A DNA stretch of 64,000 nt from Litsea cubeba (Eukaryota > Streptophyta > Magnoliopsida > Laurales > Lauraceae), in NCBI GenBank assembly GCA_012931725.1, contig WHSA01001427.1:62001-126000 (forward strand). The letters run 5' to 3'. A program made the translations under genes and the position numbers. The notes beneath the pieces are model-generated. The model made no database searches. It saw nothing but the letters and a program-made list of their open reading frames with translations, and had not been told where the DNA came from. This document shows positions 32,516 to 44,892 of the stretch, piece after piece. The number at the start of each line of letters is the position of its first letter. Position 1 is the stretch's first letter.

Positions 32516-33340
32516 ATGGGTATTAAGAAGAATACTCTGGTTAGTACCCCTACCCCTGTTATGGTGAACCATGGGGAGCAACCTGGAAACTTCAATGGTA
32601 TTAAGTTCAAGAGATGGCAACAGAAAATGTTGTTCTATCTCACTACCTTGAATTTGGCAAGGTTTCTCCATGAAGAAGCTCCTGCTTTAATAGAAGGTGA
32701 GACAGACAAGCAAGTTGTTGCTGCTGTAGAAGCCTGGAAGCATGCTGACTTCCTCTGTCGAAATTATATTCTCAATGGACTAGACAACACATTATATAAT
32801 ATGTACTGTTCATTGAAGACTGCTAAGGAATTATGAGATTCACTTGACAAAAAGTACAAGACTGAAGATGCCGGAATGAAGAAATTCGTTGTTGGCAGAT
32901 TCCTTGACTACAAGATGATCGATTCCAAGGCAGTAATTAATAAAGTTTAGGAACTTCAAGTAATTCTCCATGAAATTCATGCAAAAGAATGTCTTTTAGT
33001 GAGTCTTTCCAAGTGGTAGCAATCATTGAAAAATTGCCACCACTTTGGAAGGATTTTAAGAACTACCTTAAGCATAAGCGAAAGGAGATGAAACTTGAAG
33101 ACCTGATTGTCAGATTGAGGATAGAGGAAGGCAATCGTGCATCTGAGAAAAAAGCAAAAAAAACCTTCACTAAGGCAAATGTGATGGAATATGGGCAGAA
33201 CCCCAAGAAGAGGAAGAATCCTTCCAACGGTAAAAAAACAAGGTCCCGAGGACAACAAGAAATTCAAAGGGAATTGCTATTGTGTGCGACAAATTAGGCC
33301 ACCGTGCTAAGGGCTGTCGTAAACGCAAGGACTAAGGAAA
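32516..33340 (+). pseudogene. copia gag
   Basis: Starts MGIKKNTLVSTPTPVMVNHG and contains FNGIKFKRWQQKMLFYLTTL, typical of copia gag (UBN2-like). The frame stops at 32834-32836 and continues after a frame change with LPPLWKDFKNYLKHKRKEMK. A CCHC knuckle (CDKLGHRAKGC) is readable near 33275-33310 only after a further one-base frame change. Gag would coat the element RNA. Confidence 0.8.
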
Positions 33341-33479
33341 TACAAGTAACAAACCAGCGCAGGCCAACATGACAGAAATGGACAATCTCTCCACTAATGT
33401 TTCAGACATCAATCTTTCTGCTGTGGTCTCAGAAGTCAATCTGGATGGCAACAACAACTCTTTATGGGCAACTCTGCCT

Positions 33480-34385
33480 CTTCTAAGGTTGAAGGCCAAT
33501 GACAGGTGGTATTGAAAATGACTTCTGGAAAGGAACTCACCCTCAACAATGTGCTGCATGTACCTGATATTCGTAAGAATCTGGTATCAGGCTCACTACT
33601 GAGTAAGAAGAGTTTTAAACTTGTATTTGAGTCGGATAAGTTTGTAGTCACTAAGTCTGGGATGTACATAAGAAAAGGGTATATGAGGGATGAGCTCTTT
33701 AAAATAAATGTAATGACAAATGTACCTAATAAGAAAAACTCTTCTACTTATATGCTTGAGTCTTCTAATGTGTGGATGGTAGATTAGGTCATGTTAACTA
33801 TGATGCTTTGCGTAGATTAGTTAATGTGGAATGTTTTCCTAAATGCAGTTTTGATTCAAATATCAAATGTGAAACATGTGTAGAAGCTAAACTAACTAGA
33901 ACTTCTTTTCATTCAATTGAATGAACTTCTGAGCCTCTTCAGTTAATTCATTCTGCTATCTGTGACCTAAAGTTTGTTCAAACTAAAGGTGGTAAGAAAT
34001 ATTTTCTTACAGTCATTGATGACTGTACAAGATACTGTTATTTTACTTACTGAGAAGTAAAGATGAGGCGTTGGAAATGTTTAAACATTACAAGAATGAG
34101 GTTGAGAATTAACTTGAGAAGAAAATTAAGGTGATAAGAAGCGATAGAGGAGGTGAATACGAATCACCTTTTGGTGAATTTTGTTCACAGCATGGTATTA
34201 TACACCAAACTACTGCTCCTTATTTACCTCAGCAAAATGGTGTTGTTGAAAGGAAAAACATAACTTTAAAAGAAATGATGAATGCTACGTTAATAAGTTT
34301 TGGATTACCTCAGAATTTGTGGGGGGATGCTATACTCTCTGCAAATTATATTCTCAACCGAATAACTCAAAAAAAAAACCAATAA
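33480..34385 (+). pseudogene. copia protease remnant, pre-integrase and integrase
   Basis: KELTLNNVLHVPDIRKNLVS (33530 region) is the end of the copia protease segment. A pre-integrase block (RLGHVNYDALRRLVN) follows after a missing base near 33778. Integrase core motifs are VIDDCTRYCYF near 34020, IRSDRGGEYES (34131) and APYLPQQNGVVERKN. Several frame breaks are present, including near 33925 and 34050. Confidence 0.8.
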
Positions 34386-34413
34386 GACCCCTTACGAATT
34401 ATGAAAAGGCAGA

Positions 34414-34758
34414 ATGCCTACTTACAAATACTTGAAAGTGTGGGGGTGTTTGGCTAAAGTAGCAGTTTTTACACCTAAAAAGGTTAAAGTAGGACCAAAG
34501 ATAGTTGACTTTGTTTTCATTGGGTATGCTCATAGTAGCAGTGCGTATCGGTTTCTAATTCACAAGTCTGAGATTCCCGATATGCATCCTAACACTATTA
34601 TTGAGTCTAGGAATGCATCGTTCTTTGAACATGTGTTTCCTAATAAACCCTCGCAGGAATCGAGTTCTCTTAAAAGAACTGAAGATACTGCCAGTAGCAG
34701 TGATCAAAACCAACAAGAGATTGATGAACCTAGTTGGAGTAAGAGGGCTAGAACATAA
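34414..34758 (+). pseudogene. copia integrase C-terminal region
   Basis: YLKVWGCLAKVAVFTPKKVK and DFVFIGYAHSSSAYRFL are the conserved region after the copia integrase core. A stop (34756-34758) separates it from the RT frame. Confidence 0.75.
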
Positions 34759-34764
34759 AAAAAA

Positions 34765-36054
34765 ATGTTTGGTTCAGATTTTCTAACATTTCTGTTAGAA
34801 GATGAGCCTCAAAGCTTTAAAGAAGCGGTGTCCTGTCCCGAGGCACCATATTGGAAAGAGGCGATAAACAGTGAAATAGAATCCATTTTGCAAAATCATA
34901 CATGGGAACTAGTGGATCTTCCACAAGGTTGCAAAACTCTTGGGTGCAAGTGGATATTCAAGAGAAAGATGAAAGCAGATGGATCAATAGAAAAGAACAA
35001 ATCTAGACTTGTTGTTAAAGGGTACAGACAAAAGGAAGGCTTGGACTATTTCAATACTTACTCACCAGTTACGAGGATAACATCCATTCGAATGTTCATT
35101 GCAATTGCTGTTATAAACAATTTTGAGATACATCAAATGGATGTAAAGACAACTTTCTTAAATGGTGAATTAGATGAGGAAATATATATGGATCAACCCG
35201 ATGGGTTTAATGCTCTAGATCAAACTAATAAAGTTTGTCGACTTGTCAAATCTCTATATGGATTAAAACACGCACCAAAGCAGTGGCATGAGAAATTTGA
35301 CAATTTGATGATGTCAAATGGGTTTAAGATCAATGAATGTGACAAGTGTGTATATGTCAAGAGCATTAACAATGGATGTGTCATTATTTACTTATATGTG
35401 GATGATTTGCTGATTATGGGTAGTAACGATGAAATCATTCAAGCTACGAAGAGAATGTTAAACAATAAGTTTGACATGAAAGATTTAGGTGTTGCCGGTG
35501 TCATACTAGGAATAAAGATTTCTAAATCATCGGATGGACTGATATTATCTCAATCGCACTATATTGAGAAAATACTCATGAAATATAATCAAGATAACAG
35601 CAGTCCAGCGAGAACACCTATAGACATTAGTATTTATTTATCTAAGAATAATGGAAAAAGCATATCACAACGAGAATTTGCGCAAATAATTGGCGGCCTA
35701 ATGTATGTGATGAATTGCACTCGTCCTGAAATTGCATATGCTGTTAGTAAATTGAGTAGATACACAAGCAACCCAGGATCAGACCACTGGAAGGCCATAG
35801 TTAAGGTTTTAAGATATTTAAAATACACTCAAAACTATGGATTGCATTACTCCAGATATCCGGCAGAACTTGAAGGCTACTGTGATGCCAACTGGATATC
35901 AGATACGAATGATTCAAAGTCCACAAGTGGATATCTATTCACACTTGGTGGTGCAGCGGTATCACGGAAATCTTCTAAACAAACATGCATTGCTAGACCC
36001 ACTATGGGATCTGAGTTTATTGCACTGGATAAAGCTGGAGAAGAAGCTAAGTGA
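34765..36054 (+). CDS. copia reverse transcriptase and RNase H (open over 429 codons)
   Basis: WKEAINSEIESILQNHTWEL, CKWIFKRKMKADGSIEKNKS, HQMDVKTTFLNGELDEEIYM and the catalytic YVDD (in IIYLYVDDLLIMG) identify copia RT. SQSHYIEKIL and CTRPEIAYAVSKLSRY follow, then RNase H (YCDANWISD, SKSTSGYLFTLGGAAVSR). A TGA at 36052-36054 truncates RNase H; its remainder (CDSQSAIGRAQS, SIDNIADPFIKGL) is readable to 36355. RT copies the element RNA into DNA. Confidence 0.88.
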   Translation: MFGSDFLTFLLEDEPQSFKEAVSCPEAPYWKEAINSEIESILQNHTWELVDLPQGCKTLGCKWIFKRKMKADGSIEKNKSRLVVKGYRQKEGLDYFNTYSPVTRITSIRMFIAIAVINNFEIHQMDVKTTFLNGELDEEIYMDQPDGFNALDQTNKVCRLVKSLYGLKHAPKQWHEKFDNLMMSNGFKINECDKCVYVKSINNGCVIIYLYVDDLLIMGSNDEIIQATKRMLNNKFDMKDLGVAGVILGIKISKSSDGLILSQSHYIEKILMKYNQDNSSPARTPIDISIYLSKNNGKSISQREFAQIIGGLMYVMNCTRPEIAYAVSKLSRYTSNPGSDHWKAIVKVLRYLKYTQNYGLHYSRYPAELEGYCDANWISDTNDSKSTSGYLFTLGGAAVSRKSSKQTCIARPTMGSEFIALDKAGEEAK

Positions 36055-36927
36055 CTTTGTCAATTCCTAGAAGATATTCCAATGTGGTCAAAACCTGTGC
36101 CTCCTATCTGCATTCATTGCGACAGTCAATCAGCAATTGGAAGGGCACAGAGTACTATATAATGGTAAGTCTCGACATATTCGTTGGAGGCATCATACCG
36201 TGAGACAACTGCTCTCTAATGACATTCTGACAATTGAGTACATAAAGTCCATCGATAACATTGCGGATCCCTTTATCAAAGGTTTAGCAAGAGAGCAAGT
36301 AATTCGTTCATCGAGGGGAATGGCCTTAAAGCCTATAAATGAAAAGTCGCCATAATGGCAACCCAACCTAGTTGACTGGAGATCCCAAGATCTAGGTTCA
36401 AAGGGACAATAGAATTGTGTGTGACTTAACGATATCAATATGGAGATAAAACCTTCTGCTCATTCCTATGATATTAATAGTGATACCTGCAGCGGTAATT
36501 AGGATAAGCAAAGCTTTTAATGATTCTTATATCCTAGTTTTTTCGGATAGGGTATAACAGGATACTCTTAATAAGAATCACCTATGTGAGTGTGAACTGG
36601 GCCGATTCTATGAGAATAATAAGGCTAAATTTTATAAAGCACTCATGAAACCAGGCATTGTTCAGGGCCAAAATGAACACAATCATGAGAACCAACTGTG
36701 TACATGAAGATTCTGTGTGAACTCTATTATCTCGGTTTACGCAAAAGGCTGAGCAGTTCAAGACATCATGTTCACTGTTCAACCAGTAAATTCAATAGTA
36801 CTTCACAAGGGAAGGTTCAAGGCCACAAGCTACCTTTCTCTATACAGAAGATTTCCAATTGTACTCTCTCTCTGTGTGTCTGCATATCATTTCATTGCTT
36901 TCAGTCAATTTCATTCATGTGGGGGAT

Positions 36928-37986
36928 TGTTGGAAAAATGGCTAAGAGCACCACTATTTTTGTTAACTTTGAGCCAAAATCTAAGTGGGACCCACTTATC
37001 TTTTTAGGTGGGAATACATGTGAATGTAATCTACTTCATGAGTAGATTAAAGACATGTATTGGGTTTCTTTCTAATCCATTAAGGAGTGAATGAGAAATT
37101 GCCTCCTATACACCACTACTTGAAAATGTTAATTAAACATGGAAACAAAAGGAAGTGATGAACTTGCTTCCCACATTGCTTGGGAGCAAAAGATTCTTTG
37201 GATATGAATATACTTACATTGGTAGTATTGGATGAGCCCCAAAGGGGCATCCCTCTTTTGTGGAAGAGGGAGGACCTAGACTAATGTGGGGTCACCACCA
37301 CATGTGCGCGGGCGCCCCGCCCCGCCCCGGGCATGGGCTTCACGCGCGGGTCGGGCATGGCTCGGCCCACGACCCATTTATTATTTTTGGAGAAATTTTA
37401 TTTAATAAAACTTCTTTTCCAAATCGGGTGTGTCCAAGAGGTGTGTGCCCATTCGCATCTGAAAGGGTGTGTCTAACCCAAGGGGTGTGTCCAAAGAAGA
37501 TGCATCTGTTCAGTGAACAGTCATTGTTCTGAACAGATGCAGCCCCAATGAAGAGACCTGAAGGAGGTTATAAATGCATCTCGTTTCATGCCATTTTGAT
37601 TCATTCCTGCTGCTGCATTGCCTTTCCGAGTCAGTCAGTCAGAGTCGAGAGAGAAAGTTTTGCAACACTTTTGGTTCGCTTGTCACACAGTTTGTAGTGT
37701 TGTTACTATGTTGATTTGATCATTGTATCGTGGGAGACAAACGCTGCTGAAGCTCGTGCACCATTGTGGGGGCGAAATTTGTCTTAAACACATAGTGTTA
37801 AACACTAGCCTTGATCAACTTCTTCTGTGAGTTTTTCACTTCATCAAAACAGTACTCTGTTTCTGCCTTCAAATTAGTGAGTTCATTTGATTTTTAGATT
37901 ACTGTTTACTTGATTGTTGTGTTTTACTGTAAGTGCAAACCGATTTCCCAAATACTGAACTATTTCTGTATGTACTCGGACTAACA
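36928..37986 (+). repeat. 3' LTR of copia element
   Basis: 1059 bp direct repeat of 31148-32193, preceded by the polypurine stretch gtgggggat (36919-36927). It is visibly diverged from the 5' LTR by substitutions and small indels. Confidence 0.85.
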
Positions 37987-38878
37987 GAATGGAAATGCCT
38001 TATTACAAATTATGCAGATTGGAGTTATCCAAAAGACTGATCGGGTAATCATTACCATTGATCTATGGTGTATTGTCCAGTCCAACAAGTCCATAGAATA
38101 AAGGAAAATGTTCAGGTAATTAGCTTTTTAGCTTTGAACTATAATTGCTTTCTGCTTTCTGCTTTTAGAATTGAACATAATGCAAGTATTGCTCCGAGGT
38201 GCTAAGACAATCAGATAGGTGTGAAGGAAACCATTTTTGCTTGAAGGTGGATTCTAGGATAACCTTGTAATCTTATGATGAAGGTAACATGTTAGAGATT
38301 TCTCTTGTCATGGGTTCAAAATTTCAGATGCATTATGTTGATGAAGATAACTTGTCTGAGAGATGTCTCTGGTCATCGTTTCAAATGCATGCTATTATAG
38401 AAGGATTGATGAAGATTGGCATGTTTTTGGATGCATCTCTGAGTGCATGATGGAGGTGGTCTTACCCTTTTTGAACTAGCTTAGGCCAAATATCACTACG
38501 ATTGGAGTCATGTACACCATTAGATCTAATGGGCCAGGTTTTGCTATGCCTGATGGCCTTAAATAAAGCTTAGGCTTGGCCCTTTTATGACATGGGCTTG
38601 ACTTTTAGGCTCAACAGTAGTGATGGTCTATGGGCCTGAAAACTTGTCTAAGATGGCTCGTAGTCGGCTGGACCAAAATGCTGGATAGGCCAGCTGAGTT
38701 TGAGAACCCTAGGGTTAACTGTTTTGAAGTACCAAAGGCAAAAGCATATGCCTCTTGTTCTGCTTAACTGTAAAAAACCTGCCAGTAGGTAATTGCTTTA
38801 AAAAAAAAATTGTTGAAACGTTTTGAGGAATTCTTTTGTGCAGGGACAGAATCAGGAAATTCTCCCTGGGGTGGCCAC
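37987..38878 (+). other. Spacer 2 segment
   Basis: Aligns with about 6357-7262 of spacer 1. No gene seen. Confidence 0.65.
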
Positions 38879-41862
38879 TGTAAGGCCTGTGACCTTACTG
38901 GGTCAGTTGGGCCCAATACCCGGCCCGTTGACCCGTTTAATTTGTTATTATTATATTTAATTGTATTTTAGATATTTAAGTGGGTTTAGATCATGAGTGA
39001 GTTTCTTTTAGCATTAGAATAGTATCTGTGTAGTTTCGTTTGATTCCGAGTTCGTTTGATCATAGCAGGGGGGTAGTTTGCAATTTAGGGAAAATTGAGT
39101 GTTTTTCCAAAATATTCCAAACGCCGTGATTTTTGGGTTCGTTGGAAAGGTCTCGTCGTTCTGATGACTTTTGTCTCTTGACTCATCGCGATCCAGCGAT
39201 CAGAAATCTTTCAAGTGGTCCATTCTTTATCCGGACCCACTTAAAGGGTAAATTGGTCTTTTTCCCTTTCTCTTCTTCTTAAACGAAAGCCTAACCCTAA
39301 TTTTCATTTCATTCTTTGCAACCAACGAAGAACAACCGTAGCCATCTTTTTCTTCTTTCTTTCTCAAGCCAGATCTCAACCCTAGAAGACCCCGTTCGAA
39401 GATCCGAACCGCTCATCTTCATGCTTGCGATCCCCTCTTGCTTCCGGTATCAATCTGGTAAGGCTTCCGGTAACTTCATCTTTTTCTATTATCTTCCTTT
39501 TGGTTAGATTTAGGTTGGATCTTAATTCTTTTCCTTCCTATCTTCTTCTTGGCTTCCTAGTTTGCGTTTTATCCGGTTAGATCGTGGATTTCAGAGTAGA
39601 AAAGCTTCTCGTCGAATTTCACCCCAACTATTTTATCTTCTGACATTGAGGCAAGTAGATATGCATTTCAATTATAAGCATGCATGTTTGTTCTATTTGA
39701 TTGGCTAAGTATCTGGTAGATTTCCCTTAATTCCAAGCATGTTTCCTTTTGATTCATGGAAAAGACATGTTAGGTTAGATTTTTGGAAAATGGATAAATT
39801 GATGATAATAGGTGGTGTAGAATTTCTCAATGGAATGGAATGAATGGAATGGATGATGGGGAGAGCAGGAGGCTCTATGTTTATGCAGGTTGTAGCCTCT
39901 GGAAAGGTTTGAGAATGGAGAAAAATGAAAATGGAGAAGGAAGAATTCAGAAATGGCCTGAACCTGTACGAGTTCCGTGCCGTCGGTTCAGTGTCTGTCA
40001 ACCGACAGCATGGTGTCGGTCAGCCGATCACTATCTCGGTCAGAAAACCCGATAGTATGTTTTACACCGATTTTGTACAGTCGGTTAGCTCTCGGTTCGA
40101 ACGTCGGTCAGCCGACTAATTCGGTCAACCGAGGCTCTTATCGGCTCCAAAACCAGTGAGTAGAAATTGGTTTCTCTTCCGTTGGTTAGCTCTCGGTTCA
40201 GGTCGGTCAACCGAGACCATCACGTCGGTCAACCGACACCATCATGAGGGTCAGCCGAAATTAGCCATTTCACTTATTCTTTTTCGGACTAAAACTGAAA
40301 CCTAGGATTGGGACTTAGATGATGGAAACCTTTAATTTACTATCACATGACCATAAATGGGATTGAAGTCGAATCACGTGGCTTGGTGTGAATTCGATGG
40401 GTTGTCTAGGTATTCGTGTATTATACGTAGTGTAACCGAATGCACATGGAGTTGAAATTAATGATGCTCAACATGATTGTACACCAAGGAATTATCCTAA
40501 AAGCATCATTGATCCAATTTCCACATGTACTCTGTTAGAATACGGAGAATACAGGGATGACACCACTTACTTAGGATTGGATTATAATTTCCCCTTGACT
40601 TTGACTTGTATCCGTTGTTTATGTTCCTTGTACACTTTCTTGGCATAAAATACGTAATTAATTATGAAACATAAATTCTTATAGAATATAGGACTTGGAC
40701 TTGATTTAGAATGTACCATAGGAACCCGTGTCTTGTTTTGATGAACATGACTGGCTAGTGATGGAAGGGATTATCTCGTGTTGCTTGTCTTGTGATATCT
40801 TGAATAAGATAATCCCTATGATCTGGTCTTGTACTTGGAACTAGCCAGACTTGCTTGTCCTGTAGTCCTTGTGTCATAACCACTTGTTATTATTTGCATA
40901 TCATGGCCATCTGCAGTTTGAGATTTAATGATGAATTGGTTACTCCGGTTGTCGGGGTGGGCAGTCGGCGTAGGACGGCGTCCATGGCGTTGAATAGCTG
41001 GGAGCGGGCCGGGACCGTGCTGCTATTCCCAGGACAGGGAGCTAGGATCCCACTGGAGCCGGACTATGGTATCAGTAGTCCAAGGGGATTGTTACTGGTA
41101 CCCAGGAGGTGGCTTTGGACATCATCGGAGTCTCCCTCTTGCTTGTTCTTGTTTTGCATTTGCATGGATAGTGGTTATTGTTAGGATTCCTTTTATTGTT
41201 CATGTTGGTTATTAATCTCGCTTTATGCCTAGTTTCGTATTCTTTGTATTCACATGATTATTACTTGTCATTACTCTATATTGATGCATGTCGTGTTTAT
41301 TATACTTTGTATATCTATTGCTCAACATGTTGTTGACCTTGTTCCTAGGTGTGCAGACACATCAGGTGAATACTACTATGAGAAGCAGGCTGGTGAGGAG
41401 ATCCCAGAGGATCTCCAACCAGCAGAGGAGGCACGAGAGTGGCGTGCCGATGACGTAGAGTAGCGTCATCACTTCCGGGCACGAGAGAGATACATGGGGA
41501 TTCATTTAGATTATGCTTTTATTCATTTATCTCTCTCGTTGAACCTTTCTTTATATATTGACTTCCGTATTTTTATTGGCCTTGTATTTTTGGATGGCCA
41601 ATGTAATAAATAACCTGAATTCTTAGTTTTGTCTATTCTTTCTTGCAACTTTAATTTAATGAGAGATTATTAATCATTGCTTGAGATTCCATATGCCTAT
41701 AGTTCTATGAACTCAATGTTTATTGTATTAAAAGAGGCTTGAAATATTTTATCCTCACCGCGGACTACGATCCGTGGGCCCAAAGGATAAAATTTTTAAT
41801 TAGTCATAAAATTCACTCTCTGGATCCGGTTATTTCTTTAATCGGGTTCGGGGGACGTGACA
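38879..41862 (+). mobile_element. Solo LTR, about 3 kb (probably Ty3/gypsy)
   Basis: Inserted between ...gtggccac and accaccatataa, which are contiguous in spacer 1. Ends are TGTAAGGCC and GACGTGACA; the 5-bp duplication is gccac/accac (one mismatch). No internal second LTR, PBS or pol is seen, so a solo LTR is the simplest reading. A pyrimidine-rich leader-like stretch (39262-39330) and repeated tcggtcaaccga motifs (39985-40255) are present. The short frame at 41254-41463 ends in an acidic, splice-like segment of unknown meaning. Confidence 0.65.
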
Positions 41863-42557
41863 ACCACCATATAAATAAATATTCTTGAGGGGTTCATATA
41901 GGAAAAACTTAAAGATTTTATAACATTTGGGGTGTTTTTCCAGAGTTTTTGGAAGGCCAGTATTAAAAGATTGAAAATGTATATAATAGTAGGGGCTTTC
42001 TGGAATTTCTGGGGGCAAGAACCCCCTCAGCCACCTAGGTCTGCCCTTTCTTTAGCGATGAATTTTTTTTTAAAATATTGGTTGATACTATTTTAGTATT
42101 TCAATAAACTAATTTAGGAGAAATATTCACCCACAAGCATACTGCATATGGCTTATATGCAATTTAGCTCGAGGGGCTTAGATGCAAGTTTACCAATGTG
42201 GAAGAGGGCAGATTGAAAGGTCTCGCCATAGATAAGGGTACCAATGTGAAGAGGGCAGATTGAAAGGTCTTGTCATAAACAAGGGGGATCCAAATAATTC
42301 AGCCTTAATTTAATAGCTTCAAACTAATTTAACAGCCTTAAACTTTAATGGCATCTTGACCATAGATTTTTTTGAGATTCAATTTAATGGCGAGTGAAGG
42401 TCTACTGAGTGTATAATTGGGTCCGATGGCAAGTCATGGGATGAAAAGATTATTAAAAGTGCTACACTCATGAAAGGTGAGCCCAAGTGGGCCCCACGGT
42501 GCTGGGTTGCAACATGCCACTAAAAAAGAGCTTCAGAGATATCCAATAGGCCAATAT
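41863..42557 (+). other. Spacer 2 segment with empty MULE site
   Basis: Aligns with 9130-9817. Single TATAAATAA at 41870-41878 marks the uninterrupted Pack-MULE target. No gene seen. Confidence 0.7.
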
Positions 42558-44794
42558 TGTTAGGATTTTGTATAATGCAATTTAATGGATGCATATTCAG
42601 TTTATTCATCACTTGAATTTTCACACATGATTTAGATTTAGAAAATCTTGAAATCTGGATTTATATATGCATTGTTTTAAATATTGCAAATCTTATAGTT
42701 TGTGCATGTTTTGGATTTAAATCTTGGATGCATTTGTTTTTTAAAAGAATTTTTACAAATCAAGCTAGCCTGTGTTTTAAAGTTTCAAATTATATTTGGC
42801 GTTTTATGTTTCATGATTTTAAAAGCACTTAGATGATTTAAAATCATGTTTCCAAGCTTGATTTAATGGCATAAAAATCCCCTCAAGAAAATATTTTAAA
42901 AATATGTAAAGTTGGGATTTTATGTATCAGGCTGTCGGTCAACTAACGTCAAGGTGCCGGTCAACTGACAGTGGAATCGAGGCCATTACAAACCAAGCTA
43001 GCCTATGTTTTAAAGTTTCAAATTATATTTGGCATTTTATGTTTCATAATTTTAAAAGCACTTAGATGATTTAAAATCATGTTTCCAAGCTTGGTTTAAT
43101 GGCCCAAAAATCCCTTCAAGAAGATATTTTAAAAATATGTAAAGTTGGGATTTTTTGTATCAGGCTGTCGGTCAACCGACGTCACGGTGTCGGTCAACTG
43201 ACAGTGGAATCGAGGCCAACTGAGAACCTCTGTCTTGGCCTCGATTCCACTGTCAGTTGACCGACACCTTGACGTCGGTTGACCGACAGCCTGATACAAA
43301 AAATCCCAACTTTATATATTTATAAAATATTTTATTGAGGGGATTTTTGGGCCATTAAACCAAGTTTGGAAACATGATTTTAAATCATCTAAGTGCTTTT
43401 AAAATTATGAAACATAAAACGCCAAATATAATTTGAAACTTTAAAATATAGGCTAGCTTCTCGGTTCACTTGTCGGTTCATGTCGGCTGACGTACACCTG
43501 TACAACGGTAAATTTTTTGACCATTGGAATCTGACCATTGAGGTGTCGGTCGACCGACAGCTGTCGGTCGACGGACAGGTAGCCGTTTGAACACTTTTTC
43601 TATAAAAGTGAGTTCATTCCTTAGCCTTTGTTGATGATCTTTGAAGCCTTTCTTGAGGCATTTTGAAGCAAAAGAAAGGGGATCAAGCTAAGGAAGCCTA
43701 ATGATCATTAAGAAAAGCTAAAGCTTGGATTAATGAAGTTAAACCACCAAGTAAGCTTTGCCTTTTGATAATCATATGTTTTATGCTTTAATTAAATTAT
43801 TGGTAAATGATTTTTAGCATATAACTATATATGATGTGTTGAATCCTTTCTTCTCTTAATCTTGGATTTAAGTCATTGGATTCTTCACCTTGATTCAAAT
43901 CAAGTTTGTTTTAGAAAACTTCTTAAACATGTTTTATCAAAACCTTTGATTTCTTTTATAACATGTTTCATTAACTTGTTTGAATCTTCTTTGTTGTTTT
44001 CAATCTTTATAACCTTCGTTAAACTCTTTTGTTTTGAAAACAACATTGCATATGCATCACATGTTTAGGCTTAATTAATTTCATACATCTTGTGAATCTT
44101 TTGATTTTCATATCATCTACAAGTTTGTAATTTGTACATGTGATTTGCATATCACTTCAATCATATCTTTATGTGCGTAAACTTTAAAATGCTTTGAGCA
44201 TATATTGATTGAGCCTTAATTTTAAACTTGATTGAAGTATCCACACACACACTTCATAAACATTCATCTTTGCATTTCTTAGTGTGTTTGTGTGAGTTAA
44301 TTTATAATTTCATATCCGCCTATTTTAGAGGCAAATTTATTGAGCTTAAATTGTAATCTCTTAGAGTGTTTTGTGAGAATACTTTCTTTAGAGAACTCTT
44401 TGTTTGAAAGGTTATTGCTTAGCCATTGAAAAGCATCGTGTAAAGGTTCTTGCTTAGCCTAGAAAAGCATATTATATAGGTTGTTGTTAAGCCTTTAAAA
44501 ATAACATTGTAAGGTTATTGCTTAGCCTTAGAAAGCATACATAGTGGAAATCCGGTGGGGTGTTGAGTCACAAGCCGGTAGTGAATGTAGGCATTGAGGC
44601 CGAACCACTATAAATTTATATGTAGTGGTGAATGTTTTGTGGTGATTGTGTTTGTTTAGCTTCCGCATATTGTATGTTAATCATCACATATGACTAGTTT
44701 ATTTTAAAGAAATTATAATTGGTCATAATTAGTCATTAAGTGTAGCTCACCCTTTTCACCCCCCCCCCCCCAGGGTAAGGATCCCGGACTTTCA
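42558..44794 (+). repeat. 5' LTR of Sirevirus-like element (with internal duplications)
   Basis: 2237 bp against 1841 bp in the 3' LTR. The excess comes from two extra copies of a 224-bp segment, one direct and one inverted, minus a roughly 80-bp loss. TATA box TATAAAA is at 43601-43607. A C-run lies near the end (44759-44771). Confidence 0.9.
42762..43459. repeat. 224-bp segment in two direct and one inverted copy (long hairpin)
   Basis: Copies: 42762-42985 (direct), 42995-43218 (direct) and 43236-43459 (inverse complement). All run between aagctagcc and ggaatcgaggcca. The last two are separated by a 17-nt loop (43219-43235), giving a predicted hairpin with arms of about 224 bp and few mismatches. 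The 3' LTR has a single copy (48850-49072). Confidence 0.88.
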
Positions 44795-44808
44795 ATTGGT
44801 ATCAGAGC
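44795..44808 (+). promoter_or_regulatory. Primer binding site (tRNA-Met type)
   Basis: ATTGGTATCAGAGC follows directly on the 5' LTR and complements the 3' end of initiator tRNA-Met, as in most plant copia elements. Confidence 0.85.
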
Positions 44809-44892
44809 CTCGTGCTCTATATTTAGGATAATGTGTTTGGAACTCTTGATTAGGTGTAAAAACCTAGAGTGAAACCCTAGTGTTGTGCTTCC

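Larger units (their letters stand above)
31148..37986 (+). mobile_element. Ty1/copia LTR retrotransposon (degenerate)
   Basis: LTRs at 31148-32193 and 36928-37986 both run from TGTTGG to (c)taaca/ccaaca. A perfect GAATG duplication flanks the element (31143-31147, 37987-37991). The uninterrupted target is in spacer 1 near 6357. Inside, gag, integrase, RT and RNase H occur in copia order (integrase before RT). Multiple stops and frame changes make it defective. Confidence 0.9.

Noticed and set aside
43862..44068. 68-codon frame MDLSHWILHLD..., repeated identically at 49557-49763
   Set aside because: Both copies are in the LTRs of the Sirevirus-like element; identity reflects LTR duplication, not protein conservation.
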